From: Streptomyces monashensis
Lineage (GTDB): Bacteria > Actinomycetota > Actinomycetes > Streptomycetales > Streptomycetaceae
Reading direction: 5' to 3'
DNA: 33,156 nt
Assembly: GCF_001866665.1 (NCBI RefSeq)
Contig: NZ_MLYO01000121.1
Span: forward strand, 1-33,156
The notes under the pieces are model-generated. The model saw only the letters and a list, made by a program, of their open reading frames with translations. It had not been told where the DNA came from and made no database searches. This document shows positions 7,983-15,474 of this stretch, one piece after another (position 1 is the first letter of the stretch; every line of letters starts with the position of its first letter). The position numbers were made by a program, and so were the translations under genes.

Positions 7983-8887
7983 GCGTCCTGGAGAAGGTGC
8001 GGCCCGAGCGGCCCGTCACCGCGCGCAGCAGGCCGCCGCGCGTCACCGACGAGCACGGCCGCCGTGTCCGCGTCGGTGAACTGGCCCTGCGCTACCTGCT
8101 GTTGCTCGCCGTCCTCGCCCTGACCGTCGGCCCGTTCGGGTGGCAGCTGTCCACCTCCCTCAAGGGCACCACCGAGGACATCTACAGCTCCCCGCCAGGC
8201 TTCCTGCCGGCCCACCCCACGGTGCACAACTACACGCGGGTCGCCGACACCATCCCCGTCTGGGACTACGCCCTGAACTCCCTGAAGGTCGCCGCCGCCA
8301 ACGTCGTGACGAACTGCGTCGGTTCGGCCCTCGCCGGATACGCCCTGGCCCGGCTGCGCTTTCGCGGCCGGCGCGTGACCACGCTCGTGTTCGTGCTGGC
8401 CATGCTCGTGCCCGTCGAGGGCATCGTCATCGCCCAGTTCACCACCATGCGCGAACTCGGCCTGAACAACACCCTCGTCGGCGTCGTCCTGCCCGGCGCG
8501 ATCGGCGCGATGAACGTCCTGCTGATGCGGGGTGCGTTCCGCGGTCTGCCCTACGAGATCGAGGAGGCGGCCTACGTCGACGGCGCCGACGTCTGGCAGC
8601 GCTTCCTGCGCATCGCACTGCCCTCGGTGAAGGGGACGCTCGCCGTCGTCGCGATCTTCGCCTTCATGGGCGCCTGGGACGACTTCCTGTGGCCGCTGAT
8701 CGTCCTCAGCGACCCCTCCAAGTTCACCCTCACCATCGGCCTCAACTATCTGCACGGCACCTTCGCCAACGACGAACGGCTCGTCGCCGCGGGCACCGTG
8801 ATCGCCGTGGCCCCGCTCATCGCCCTCTTCGCCTGCCTCCAGCGGTACTTCTTCCGCGGCGTCGGCGAGGGCGCCGTCAAGGGCTGA
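7979..8887 (+). CDS. sugar ABC transporter permease (MalG-like)
   Basis: Second permease of 302 residues. The start is the GTG overlapping the preceding stop (GTGA at 7979-7982). After about 35 polar residues come the first membrane span (LALRYLLLLAVLALTVGPFGW) and four to five more. The EAA loop reads YEIEEAAYVDGADVWQRFL at about 195-215, followed by FMGAWDDFLWPLIVL, a pattern typical of MalG-type sugar permeases. It pairs with the upstream MalF-like protein. The GH5 gene follows after 25 bp, so transporter and intracellular glycosidases appear to be one transcript. Confidence 0.93.
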   Translation: MSVLEKVRPERPVTARSRPPRVTDEHGRRVRVGELALRYLLLLAVLALTVGPFGWQLSTSLKGTTEDIYSSPPGFLPAHPTVHNYTRVADTIPVWDYALNSLKVAAANVVTNCVGSALAGYALARLRFRGRRVTTLVFVLAMLVPVEGIVIAQFTTMRELGLNNTLVGVVLPGAIGAMNVLLMRGAFRGLPYEIEEAAYVDGADVWQRFLRIALPSVKGTLAVVAIFAFMGAWDDFLWPLIVLSDPSKFTLTIGLNYLHGTFANDERLVAAGTVIAVAPLIALFACLQRYFFRGVGEGAVKG

Positions 8888-8912
8888 ACACCCGTATGCC
8901 CCAAGGACCTCC

Positions 8913-10169
8913 ATGCCTCCTGCCGTCCGCTTCGGCGTCAACTACACCCCGAGCGTCGGGTGGTTCCATCACTGGCTCGACTTCGACCTCGACTCCGTGC
9001 GCGCCGACCTCGACGCGATCGCCGCGCTGGGCCTCGACCACATCCGTGTCTTCCCGCTGTGGCCGTACTTCCAGCCCAACCGCACCCTGATCCGCCCCCG
9101 TGCCGTCGAACAGCTCGTGGCCCTCGCCGACGCGGCCGCCGAACGCGGCCTGGACGTCAACGTGGACGGCCTGCAGGGGCACCTGAGCAGCTTCGACTTC
9201 CTGCCCGCCTGGACCCGCACCTGGCACCGGCGCAACCTCTTCACCGACCCGGACGTGGTGGCCGGCCAGGCCGCCTATCTGCGCACCCTCGCCGCCGCCC
9301 TCGCCGACCGCCCGGGCTTCATCGGCATGACCGTCGGCAACGAGGTCAACCAGTTCGCCGCAGGCCCCCACCCCGACCCCGACCGCATCACGGCGGACGA
9401 GGCCGAGCGCTGGCTCGTGCGGATGCTGGCCGCCTGCGCCGAGGGCGCCCCGGACCGGCTCCATCTGCACGCCTCCTACGACGCCGCCTGGTACCAGGAC
9501 GACCAGCCCTTCACCCCCGGCCACTCGGCCCGCCTCGGCGACGTCACGGCCGTGCACTCCTGGGTGTTCAACGGCACCGCCCAGCGCCACGGCCGTGCCT
9601 CCGTGCCCGGCGAGCACCACGCCGCCTACCTGGTCGAGCTGAGCAAGGCCTGGGCCGACGCGCCGCACCGGCCGGTGTGGCTCCAGGAGGTCGGCGCACC
9701 CGCACCGCTCGTGCCCCCCGAGCACGCCGCCGCCTTCGCCGGGGCCACGATCACCCACGCCCTGGACTGCCCCGACCTGTGGGGCATCACCTGGTGGTGC
9801 TCGTACGACGTCGCGCACGACCTCGCCGACTTCCCCCCACTCGAGTACGGACTGGGCCTGTTCACCAACGACCGCAAGCCCAAGGACATCGCCCGCGTGC
9901 TGGCCGAGGCGGCACGCGACACCGGCCGGGCCCCCGCGCCGCGCACCACCGCCCTCGTCGTGCCCGGCGATCCGGCCCTGCGCTCCCGCTGCGCCCCCGG
10001 CGGCCCCGTCTTCGACGCCTTCTTCCGGCTCGTCGCCGACGGCGCCCGCCCCACCACCGTCCTGGACACCCGCGCGGACGACAAGGACCACCTCGCCGTG
10101 CGCGGCATCACCGATGTCGTCACTCCGGGCCAGGTACTCCCCACCCCGCACGGAGACACCGGCTCGTGA
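8913..10169 (+). CDS. cytoplasmic GH5-type glycosidase, probable GH5_18 beta-mannosidase
   Basis: A (beta/alpha)8-barrel glycosidase of 418 residues. The early barrel reads FGVNYTPSVGWFHHW and LGLDHIRVFPLWPYFQPN. The proposed acid/base is Glu144 in TVGNEVNQF and the nucleophile Glu259 in WLQEVGAP, both clan GH-A style. Residues from about 330 form a smaller C-terminal domain. There is no signal peptide, so it acts on imported sugar. AAGGA lies 7 bp before the ATG. GH5 subfamily 18 beta-mannosidases acting on Man-beta-1,4-GlcNAc are known in actinobacterial N-glycan loci next to GH38 enzymes and ABC permeases, and this gene fits that setting; the subfamily call is inference. It sits between the permeases and the alpha-mannosidase. 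Confidence 0.82.
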   Translation: MPPAVRFGVNYTPSVGWFHHWLDFDLDSVRADLDAIAALGLDHIRVFPLWPYFQPNRTLIRPRAVEQLVALADAAAERGLDVNVDGLQGHLSSFDFLPAWTRTWHRRNLFTDPDVVAGQAAYLRTLAAALADRPGFIGMTVGNEVNQFAAGPHPDPDRITADEAERWLVRMLAACAEGAPDRLHLHASYDAAWYQDDQPFTPGHSARLGDVTAVHSWVFNGTAQRHGRASVPGEHHAAYLVELSKAWADAPHRPVWLQEVGAPAPLVPPEHAAAFAGATITHALDCPDLWGITWWCSYDVAHDLADFPPLEYGLGLFTNDRKPKDIARVLAEAARDTGRAPAPRTTALVVPGDPALRSRCAPGGPVFDAFFRLVADGARPTTVLDTRADDKDHLAVRGITDVVTPGQVLPTPHGDTGS

Positions 10170-10259
10170 ACCCCGCCGGACGCACCGCCCGCGTCGCCGG
10201 CACGGTTCGGACCGCGCGCGGTGGGGGAGCTGTACAACGCCTCGAACCCGTGGCCGTGA
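10170..10259 (+). other. open in-frame stretch after the GH5 stop, possible relic
   Basis: Past the GH5 stop codon the same frame stays open for 29 codons and ends FGPRAVGELYNASNPWP then TGA at 10257-10259. The residue mix (YNASNPWP) looks more like real protein than random GC-rich sequence, but no start codon with a ribosome site serves it and I do not recognise the family. The remaining bases to 10319 hold only the GGGA ribosome site for the alpha-mannosidase. Confidence 0.25.
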
Positions 10260-10319
10260 CCCACCCCCGACCACCCACCCGGAAACCGCACCCGGAACAG
10301 CCCGCAGGGAGCAGCCCGT

Positions 10320-13300
10320 ATGCATGACGACCGCACGCTGGTGGAAGCCCGCCTCAGGCGTGTCCTCGACGAGCGCATCCGTCCCGCCGTGTACCCCGAG
10401 TCCGTACCGCTGAAGGTCGCGGTGTGGCACGCCCCCGGCGAACCCGTGCCGGTCGAGGAGGGACTCGCCGCCGAGCCCGGGCCGGTCGAGGTGGGCGCGC
10501 GGTGGGGTGCCCCGTGGGGCACGAGCTGGTTCCGGGTGACCGGGACCGTGCCCGAGGCGTGGGCCGGGCGGACCGTCGAGGCCCTGCTCGACCTCGGCTT
10601 CGACGAGAACATGCCCGGCTTCCAGTGCGAGGGCCTGGTCTACCGGCCCGACGGCACCCCGGTGAAGGGCCTCAACCCGCGCAACCAGTGGGTGCGGATC
10701 GGCGCCCCGGTGGCCGGCGGGGAGGAGGTGGTCCTGCACATCGAGGCCGCCTCCAACCCGGTCGTCCTCGACTACCACCCCTTCCTGCCGACCCGGCTCG
10801 GCGACAGGGAGACCGCCGGCAGCGAGCCGCAGTACACGCTCGCCCGCATGGACCTCGCCGTCTTCGACGAGACCGTGTGGCAGCTGGTCATGGACCTGGA
10901 GGTGCTCGGCGAGCTGATGGCCGAGCTGCCGGCGGACTCCGCGCGCCGCCACGACCTCGTGCGCGCCGTCGAGCGGGCCCTGGACGCCGTAGACCTCCAG
11001 GACGTGGGCGGCACGGCGGACCGGGCCCGGCAGCGGCTCACGGCGGTCCTCGCGGCACCCGCCGTACCGTCCGCGCACCGCATCAGCGCCGTCGGGCACG
11101 CCCACATCGACTCGGCGTGGCTGTGGCCGCTGCGCGAGACGGTCCGCAAGGTGGCCCGTACGACGTCCAACATGACCGCGCTGATCGAGGACGAGCCCGA
11201 CTTCGTGTTCGCCATGTCCCAGGCGCAGCAGTGGGCGTGGGTGAAGGAGCACCGGCCCGAGGTGTGGGCGCGAGTGAAGAAGGCCGTGGCCGACGGGCGG
11301 TTCGTGCCGGCCGGCGGGATGTGGGTGGAGTCGGACACCAACATGCCCGGATCGGAGGCGATGGCCCGCCAGTTCGTGCACGGCAAGCGGTTCTTCCTGG
11401 ACGAGTTCGGCATCGAGAACGAGGAGGCCTGGCTGCCCGACACCTTCGGCTTCGCCGCCGGCCTGCCGCAGATCATCAGGGCGGCGGGCAGCAAGTGGCT
11501 GCTGACCCAGAAGATCTCCTGGTCGCAGACGAACACGTTCCCGCACCACACCTTCCAGTGGGAGGGCATCGACGGCACGCGGATCTTCACCCACTTCCCG
11601 CCCGTCGACACGTACAACTGCTCCATGAAGGGCGGCGAGATCGCCCACGCGGCACGGAACTTCAAGGACAAGGGCCGCGCCCGGCACTCCCTCGCGCCCA
11701 CCGGCTGGGGCGACGGAGGCGGCGGCACGACCCGGGAGATGGTCGCCAAGGCGGCCCGGCTGCGCGACCTGGAGGGCTCGGCGACCGTCGCCTGGGAGAC
11801 ACCCCGTGCCTTCTTCGAGAAGGCCGAGGCCGAGTACCCCGAGCCGCCCGTCTGGGTCGGCGAGCTGTACCTCGAACTGCACCGCGCGACCCTCACCAGC
11901 CAGGCGCAGACCAAGCAGGGCAACCGGCGCAGCGAGCACCTGCTGCGCGAGGCGGAGCTGTGGGCGGCGACGGCCGCCGTACGCACCGGACTCCCGTATC
12001 CGCACGAGGAGTTGAACCGCATCTGGAAGACGGTCCTGCTGCACCAGTTCCACGACATCCTGCCCGGCTCGTCCATCGCCTGGGTGCACCGGGAGGCCCG
12101 GGCGACGTACCGGCGGATCGCCGGGGAGCTGAACGGCCTCGTCGACGCGGCCCAGCGGGCCCTGGCGGGGGAGGGGACCCGGGAGCTGCTCTTCAACTCG
12201 GCACCGCACGGCCGCGGCGGCGTTCCCGCCGGAGGCGCAGGGGCGGCCCGCCGGTCGCGGGGCACGACGCTGTCGCCACGCGCCGGGGGCGGACACGTCC
12301 TGGACAACGGCCTGCTGCGCGTCGAGATCGACGCCCACGGCCTCGTCGTCTCCGCGTACGACATCCAGGCCGGCCGTGAGACCGTCGCCCCCGGCCGGGC
12401 CGCGGGCCTTCTCCAGCTCCACCCGGACTTCCCGAACATGTGGGACGCCTGGGACGTGGACGAGTTCTACCGGAACACCGTCACGGACCTCACGGACGCC
12501 GAGTCGGTCCAGGCCGACGAGAGCGGGGAGACCGGTGAGGCCGGCGCATCGGTGCGGGTCACCCGCGCCTTCGGCGCCTCCCGCGTCACCCAGGTGCTGT
12601 CCCTGCCGCCCGGCGAGCGGCGGCTGGTGATCGACACCGAGGTCGACTGGCACGAGACCGAGAAGTTCCTCAAACTGGCGTTCCCGCTCGACCTGCACGC
12701 CGAACGGTACGCGTCGGAGACCCAGTTCGGGCACGTGTACCGGCCGACCCACACCAACACCTCCTGGGAGGCAGCCAAGTTCGAGGCGTGCAACCACCGC
12801 TTCGTCCACCTCGCGGAACCCGGCTGGGGCGTCGCCGTCGTCAACGACTCGACGTACGGCCACGACGTGACCCGCACGGTACGCACCGACGGCGACCGGG
12901 GTACGACGACCACGGTGCGCGTCTCCCTCCTGCGTGCCCCGCGCTTCCCCGACCCGGAGACCGACCAGGGCGTCCACCGCTTCCGGCACGCGCTCGTGCC
13001 CGGCGCGGGGATCGCGGACGCGGTCCGCGAGGGCTGGCGGCTCAACCTGCCGGAGCGCTGGATCACCGGCGCGCACGAGGTCGCTCCGCTGGTCACGGTC
13101 GACGACGACGCCGTGGTCGTCACGGCGGTGAAGCTGGCCGACGACGGCAGCGGCGATGTGGTCGTCCGCTTCCACGAGGCGCACGGCGGCCGGGCCCGCG
13201 CGACCCTCACGGCGGGCTTCGAGGTGGCGGACGTGACGGTGACGGACCTGCTGGAACGGCCGCTCGCCGACAGCGAGCCGCCCACGCGCGAGGGCGAGCG

Positions 13301-13358
13301 CATCACCCTGCGGCTGCGCCCGTTCGAACTCGTGACGCTCCGGCTCCGCCGGTCGTGA
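10320..13358 (+). CDS. alpha-mannosidase, GH38
   Basis: Cytoplasmic exo-alpha-mannosidase of 1012 residues that would remove alpha-linked mannose from imported N-glycan fragments. An N-terminal beta domain (1-250) precedes the GH38 barrel. The metal site is seen at His260 and Asp264 in GHAHIDSAW and in LHQFHDILPGSS (His575/His578). The catalytic nucleophile is Asp374 in WLPDTFGF. A mid-domain and C-terminal beta-sandwich run from about 640 to the end (FPNMWDAWDVDEFY, GWGVAVVNDSTYG). Length is normal for the family. The ATG at 10320 follows AGGGA. It is the last gene of the LacI-linked unit and has no signal peptide. Its intracellular location matches uptake of intact oligosaccharide by the preceding transporter. 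Confidence 0.95.
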   Translation: MHDDRTLVEARLRRVLDERIRPAVYPESVPLKVAVWHAPGEPVPVEEGLAAEPGPVEVGARWGAPWGTSWFRVTGTVPEAWAGRTVEALLDLGFDENMPGFQCEGLVYRPDGTPVKGLNPRNQWVRIGAPVAGGEEVVLHIEAASNPVVLDYHPFLPTRLGDRETAGSEPQYTLARMDLAVFDETVWQLVMDLEVLGELMAELPADSARRHDLVRAVERALDAVDLQDVGGTADRARQRLTAVLAAPAVPSAHRISAVGHAHIDSAWLWPLRETVRKVARTTSNMTALIEDEPDFVFAMSQAQQWAWVKEHRPEVWARVKKAVADGRFVPAGGMWVESDTNMPGSEAMARQFVHGKRFFLDEFGIENEEAWLPDTFGFAAGLPQIIRAAGSKWLLTQKISWSQTNTFPHHTFQWEGIDGTRIFTHFPPVDTYNCSMKGGEIAHAARNFKDKGRARHSLAPTGWGDGGGGTTREMVAKAARLRDLEGSATVAWETPRAFFEKAEAEYPEPPVWVGELYLELHRATLTSQAQTKQGNRRSEHLLREAELWAATAAVRTGLPYPHEELNRIWKTVLLHQFHDILPGSSIAWVHREARATYRRIAGELNGLVDAAQRALAGEGTRELLFNSAPHGRGGVPAGGAGAARRSRGTTLSPRAGGGHVLDNGLLRVEIDAHGLVVSAYDIQAGRETVAPGRAAGLLQLHPDFPNMWDAWDVDEFYRNTVTDLTDAESVQADESGETGEAGASVRVTRAFGASRVTQVLSLPPGERRLVIDTEVDWHETEKFLKLAFPLDLHAERYASETQFGHVYRPTHTNTSWEAAKFEACNHRFVHLAEPGWGVAVVNDSTYGHDVTRTVRTDGDRGTTTTVRVSLLRAPRFPDPETDQGVHRFRHALVPGAGIADAVREGWRLNLPERWITGAHEVAPLVTVDDDAVVVTAVKLADDGSGDVVVRFHEAHGGRARATLTAGFEVADVTVTDLLERPLADSEPPTREGERITLRLRPFELVTLRLRRS

Positions 13359-13461
13359 TCCGGTACTGAGCGCTCCGCCGGACGTGCCGCACCGCGCCGT
13401 CGGCCGTCCGCGGGGCCGTCGCGGCCGGCCGCGCCCACGCGGCGGAGCCGCACATCGACGG

Positions 13462-13480
13462 AGCCCCCCTTCGGGGCGCT
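13462..13480. terminator. hairpin between convergent alpha-mannosidase and GntR genes
   Basis: GCCCC (13463-13467) and GGGGC (13473-13477) form a short GC hairpin with loop CCTTC, in the 153-bp gap between two convergent genes. There is no U-tract, so termination is inferred from position only. The rest of the gap shows nothing I can support. Confidence 0.35.
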
Positions 13481-13511
13481 GCCGAACCGCACCGGACTTC
13501 GCCGGACCCGC

Positions 13512-14213
13512 TCAGGGCCCGAGCTGGCCCCGCAGCCACTCCTCCACCTCGCCGACATGCGAAGCCGCCGCAGCCCTCGCCGCCTCCGGATCCCGGGCGA
13601 CGAGGGCGCGGTGGATCGCCGCGTGCTCGCGCCGTGTGCGCGCGAACGCGCCCTCCTCCTGGTAGCCCCGCCACACCCGGGCCCGGAAGGTGCGCGAGGA
13701 CAGCCCCTCCAGGATCGCGGCCATCGTCTCGTTGCCCGCCGCCGCGGCGATCTCGCGGTGGAAGGCGAGGTCGTGGGCGAGGATCTCCTCGGGGTCGTCG
13801 GTGGCGTTCATCGCCGTCAGGTGCTTCTCCACGGCGGCCAGTCGGCTGTCGCTGATGCGCGCGGCCGCCAGTGCCGTCGCCGTCGACTCCAGGATCCGCC
13901 GCACCTCCAGCAGCTCCACCAGCCGCGGCCCCCGGGACAGGTCGGCGACCACTCCGAAGGTCTCCAGCAGGTCGCCGGCCTCCAGCGCGGTCACGTAGAT
14001 GCCGGAGCCGTGCCGGGCCTCCAGGACGCCCAGCACCGTCAGCGCGCGGATCGCCTCCCGCATCGAGCTGCGCGAGATCCCCAGCCGGGCCGCGAGATCC
14101 CGCTCCGTGGGCAGCCGCTGGCCCGGCTCCAGCCGGCCCTCGGCGATCATCGCCTTGATCTCCTCGATGGCGCGCTGGGTCACCGTGCCCTTCTGCGGGG
14201 CTGCCTCGTCCAC
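13512..14213 (-). CDS. GntR family regulator, FCD (FadR-like) subfamily
   Basis: Repressor of 233 residues. The winged helix spans about 11-75 (LPTERDLAARLGISRSSMRE, then GVLEARHGSGIYV). An all-helical FCD effector domain occupies about 90-225 and carries the usual metal-site pattern HDLAFHREI and EHAAIHRAL. I chose the GTG at 14213 because GGAGG stands six bases upstream; longer open frame upstream crosses the promoter region and is not coding. It is divergent from the L-fucose transport/catabolism operon and probably represses it and itself through the palindromes at 14278-14292 and 14344-14354. Effectors of this subfamily are often sugar acids or lactones, so L-fuconate or its dehydration product is a reasonable guess. 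Confidence 0.92.
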   Translation of the reverse strand: MDEAAPQKGTVTQRAIEEIKAMIAEGRLEPGQRLPTERDLAARLGISRSSMREAIRALTVLGVLEARHGSGIYVTALEAGDLLETFGVVADLSRGPRLVELLEVRRILESTATALAAARISDSRLAAVEKHLTAMNATDDPEEILAHDLAFHREIAAAAGNETMAAILEGLSSRTFRARVWRGYQEEGAFARTRREHAAIHRALVARDPEAARAAAASHVGEVEEWLRGQLGP

Positions 14214-14277
14214 GCCACTCCTCCAGTCACCCGGTGCCGACATCCGGTCACCCGGTGCGCCGCAGTCTAACCAGCGG

Positions 14278-14292
14278 AGTGGTCCGACCACT
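14278..14292. promoter_or_regulatory. perfect FadR-type operator palindrome
   Basis: AGTGGTCCGACCACT is a perfect 7+1+7 palindrome. Its TGGTCnGACCA core is the classic site read by FCD-type GntR regulators, and it lies 65 bp upstream of the divergent GntR start codon. It is the best operator candidate for that regulator. Confidence 0.75.
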
Positions 14293-14329
14293 ACGGCGCG
14301 GAGGGGCGGGTTTTCGTTGCACGAGGGTG

Positions 14330-14358
14330 TTGTCACGGTACATTGGTCTGATAAGTAT
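14330..14358 (+). promoter_or_regulatory. fucose operon promoter with second, weaker operator
   Basis: TTGTCA (14330-14335), a 16-bp spacer and TAAGTA (14352-14357), preceded by the TG of an extended -10, make a plausible promoter 50 bp before the binding-protein gene. TGGTCTGATAA (14344-14354) inside it keeps one perfect half of the TGGTCnGACCA operator and lies 64 bp (about six helical turns) centre-to-centre from the perfect palindrome, so looping or cooperative repression is possible. Confidence 0.5.
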
Positions 14359-14409
14359 GCGGCGTCTGCTCGAACAGCCTCGACATCACCCTCAACGAGG
14401 AGCCGCGAG

Positions 14410-15474
14410 ATGCCCGCCAGCACAGTGAGGAAGCGCAAGCGGTCACGGATCATCGGCGTGGCGGCCCTGGCCGCCGGCGCCTCGCTCATGCTCGCCGCCT
14501 GCGGCAGCACCAAGGACACCGCGAGCGCGGGCAGCGGGGGCACCGGCGAGGTCGGTGTGATCCTGCCGCTGCTGACCTCGCCGTTCTGGCAGTCGTACAA
14601 CGACTACGTGCCCACGATGGCGAAGTCCGAGGGAGTCCAGGTGCTGAAGACCGTCAACTCCAACAGCGACCCCTCGCAACAGATCACCGACATCGACAAC
14701 GAACTCACCCAGGGCGTCAGGGGACTGGTGGTCGCCCCGCTGGACAGCGCCGCCGTCCAGGCCGGGCTCGACCAGGCCGAACGCAAGGGCGTTCCCGTGG
14801 TCGCCGTGGACGTCGCGCCCGACAAGGGCAAGGTCGCCATGGTGGTGCGCGCCGACAACGTGGCGTACGGCACCAAGGCCTGCGACTACCTCGGACAGCA
14901 CATCACCAGCGGCAAGGTCGTGCAGATCATGGGCGACCTCGCCTCGGTCAACGGCCGCGACCGCTCCGAGGCCTTCCGGTCCTGCGTGAAGAAGAAGTAC
15001 CCGAAGCTCACCGTGCTGGAGATCCCCGCCAAGTGGGAGTCGGACACCGCCGCCGCCAAGCTCGACACGCTGCTGGGCGCCAACCCCGACATCAAGGGGA
15101 TCTACCTCCAGGCCGGCGGCGTCTACCTCGCGCCGACGCTGCAGACCCTGAAGTCCAAGGGCATGCTCAGGACCGCCGGGCAGCAGGGCCACATCGCCAT
15201 CGTCTCCAACGACGGCATCCCGCAGGAGTTCGACGCCATCCGCAAGGGCCAGATCGACGCCACGGTCTCCCAGCCCGCCGACGCCTACGCGCGGTACGGC
15301 CTGTACTACATCAAGGCGGCCATGGCCGGGAAGACGTTCAAGCCCGGACCCACCGACCACGGCTCCACGATCGTCCGGCTGCCCAGCGGCATCCTGGAGG
15401 ACCAGCTGCCCGCGCCGCTGGTCACCAAGGCGAACGTGGACGACCCCAAGCTGTGGGGCAACACGGTCAAATGA
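14410..15474 (+). CDS. sugar ABC substrate-binding lipoprotein (RbsB-like), probable L-fucose
   Basis: Periplasmic-binding-protein type 1 lipoprotein of 354 residues. A basic start, a hydrophobic stretch and lipobox LMLAAC (Cys31) are followed by GEVGVILPLLTSPFWQSY. Typical RbsB features are DIDNELTQGVRGLVVAPLDS, VPVVAVDVAPD, VMQ-type INGRDRS variants and the late IVSNDGIPQEFDAIRKGQ. The ATG at 14410 is preferred over the longer open frame because GAGGAG precedes it and it places the signal. It overlaps the ATPase gene by four bases (ATGA). The ligand is inferred as L-fucose from the downstream fuconate enzymes; a related deoxysugar such as L-rhamnose, or D-arabinose, cannot be excluded. Confidence 0.92.
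   Translation: MPASTVRKRKRSRIIGVAALAAGASLMLAACGSTKDTASAGSGGTGEVGVILPLLTSPFWQSYNDYVPTMAKSEGVQVLKTVNSNSDPSQQITDIDNELTQGVRGLVVAPLDSAAVQAGLDQAERKGVPVVAVDVAPDKGKVAMVVRADNVAYGTKACDYLGQHITSGKVVQIMGDLASVNGRDRSEAFRSCVKKKYPKLTVLEIPAKWESDTAAAKLDTLLGANPDIKGIYLQAGGVYLAPTLQTLKSKGMLRTAGQQGHIAIVSNDGIPQEFDAIRKGQIDATVSQPADAYARYGLYYIKAAMAGKTFKPGPTDHGSTIVRLPSGILEDQLPAPLVTKANVDDPKLWGNTVK

Noticed and set aside
8877..13184. Very long open frame antisense to the GH5 and GH38 genes
   Set aside because: Its translation is repetitive Gly/Val/Arg/Asp-rich sequence without a recognisable domain, typical of the mirror frame of GC-rich genes, and both sense genes have full catalytic motifs.
13359..13511. Possible small gene or RNA between alpha-mannosidase and GntR genes
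   Set aside because: No start with a ribosome site and no convincing structure apart from one short GC hairpin.
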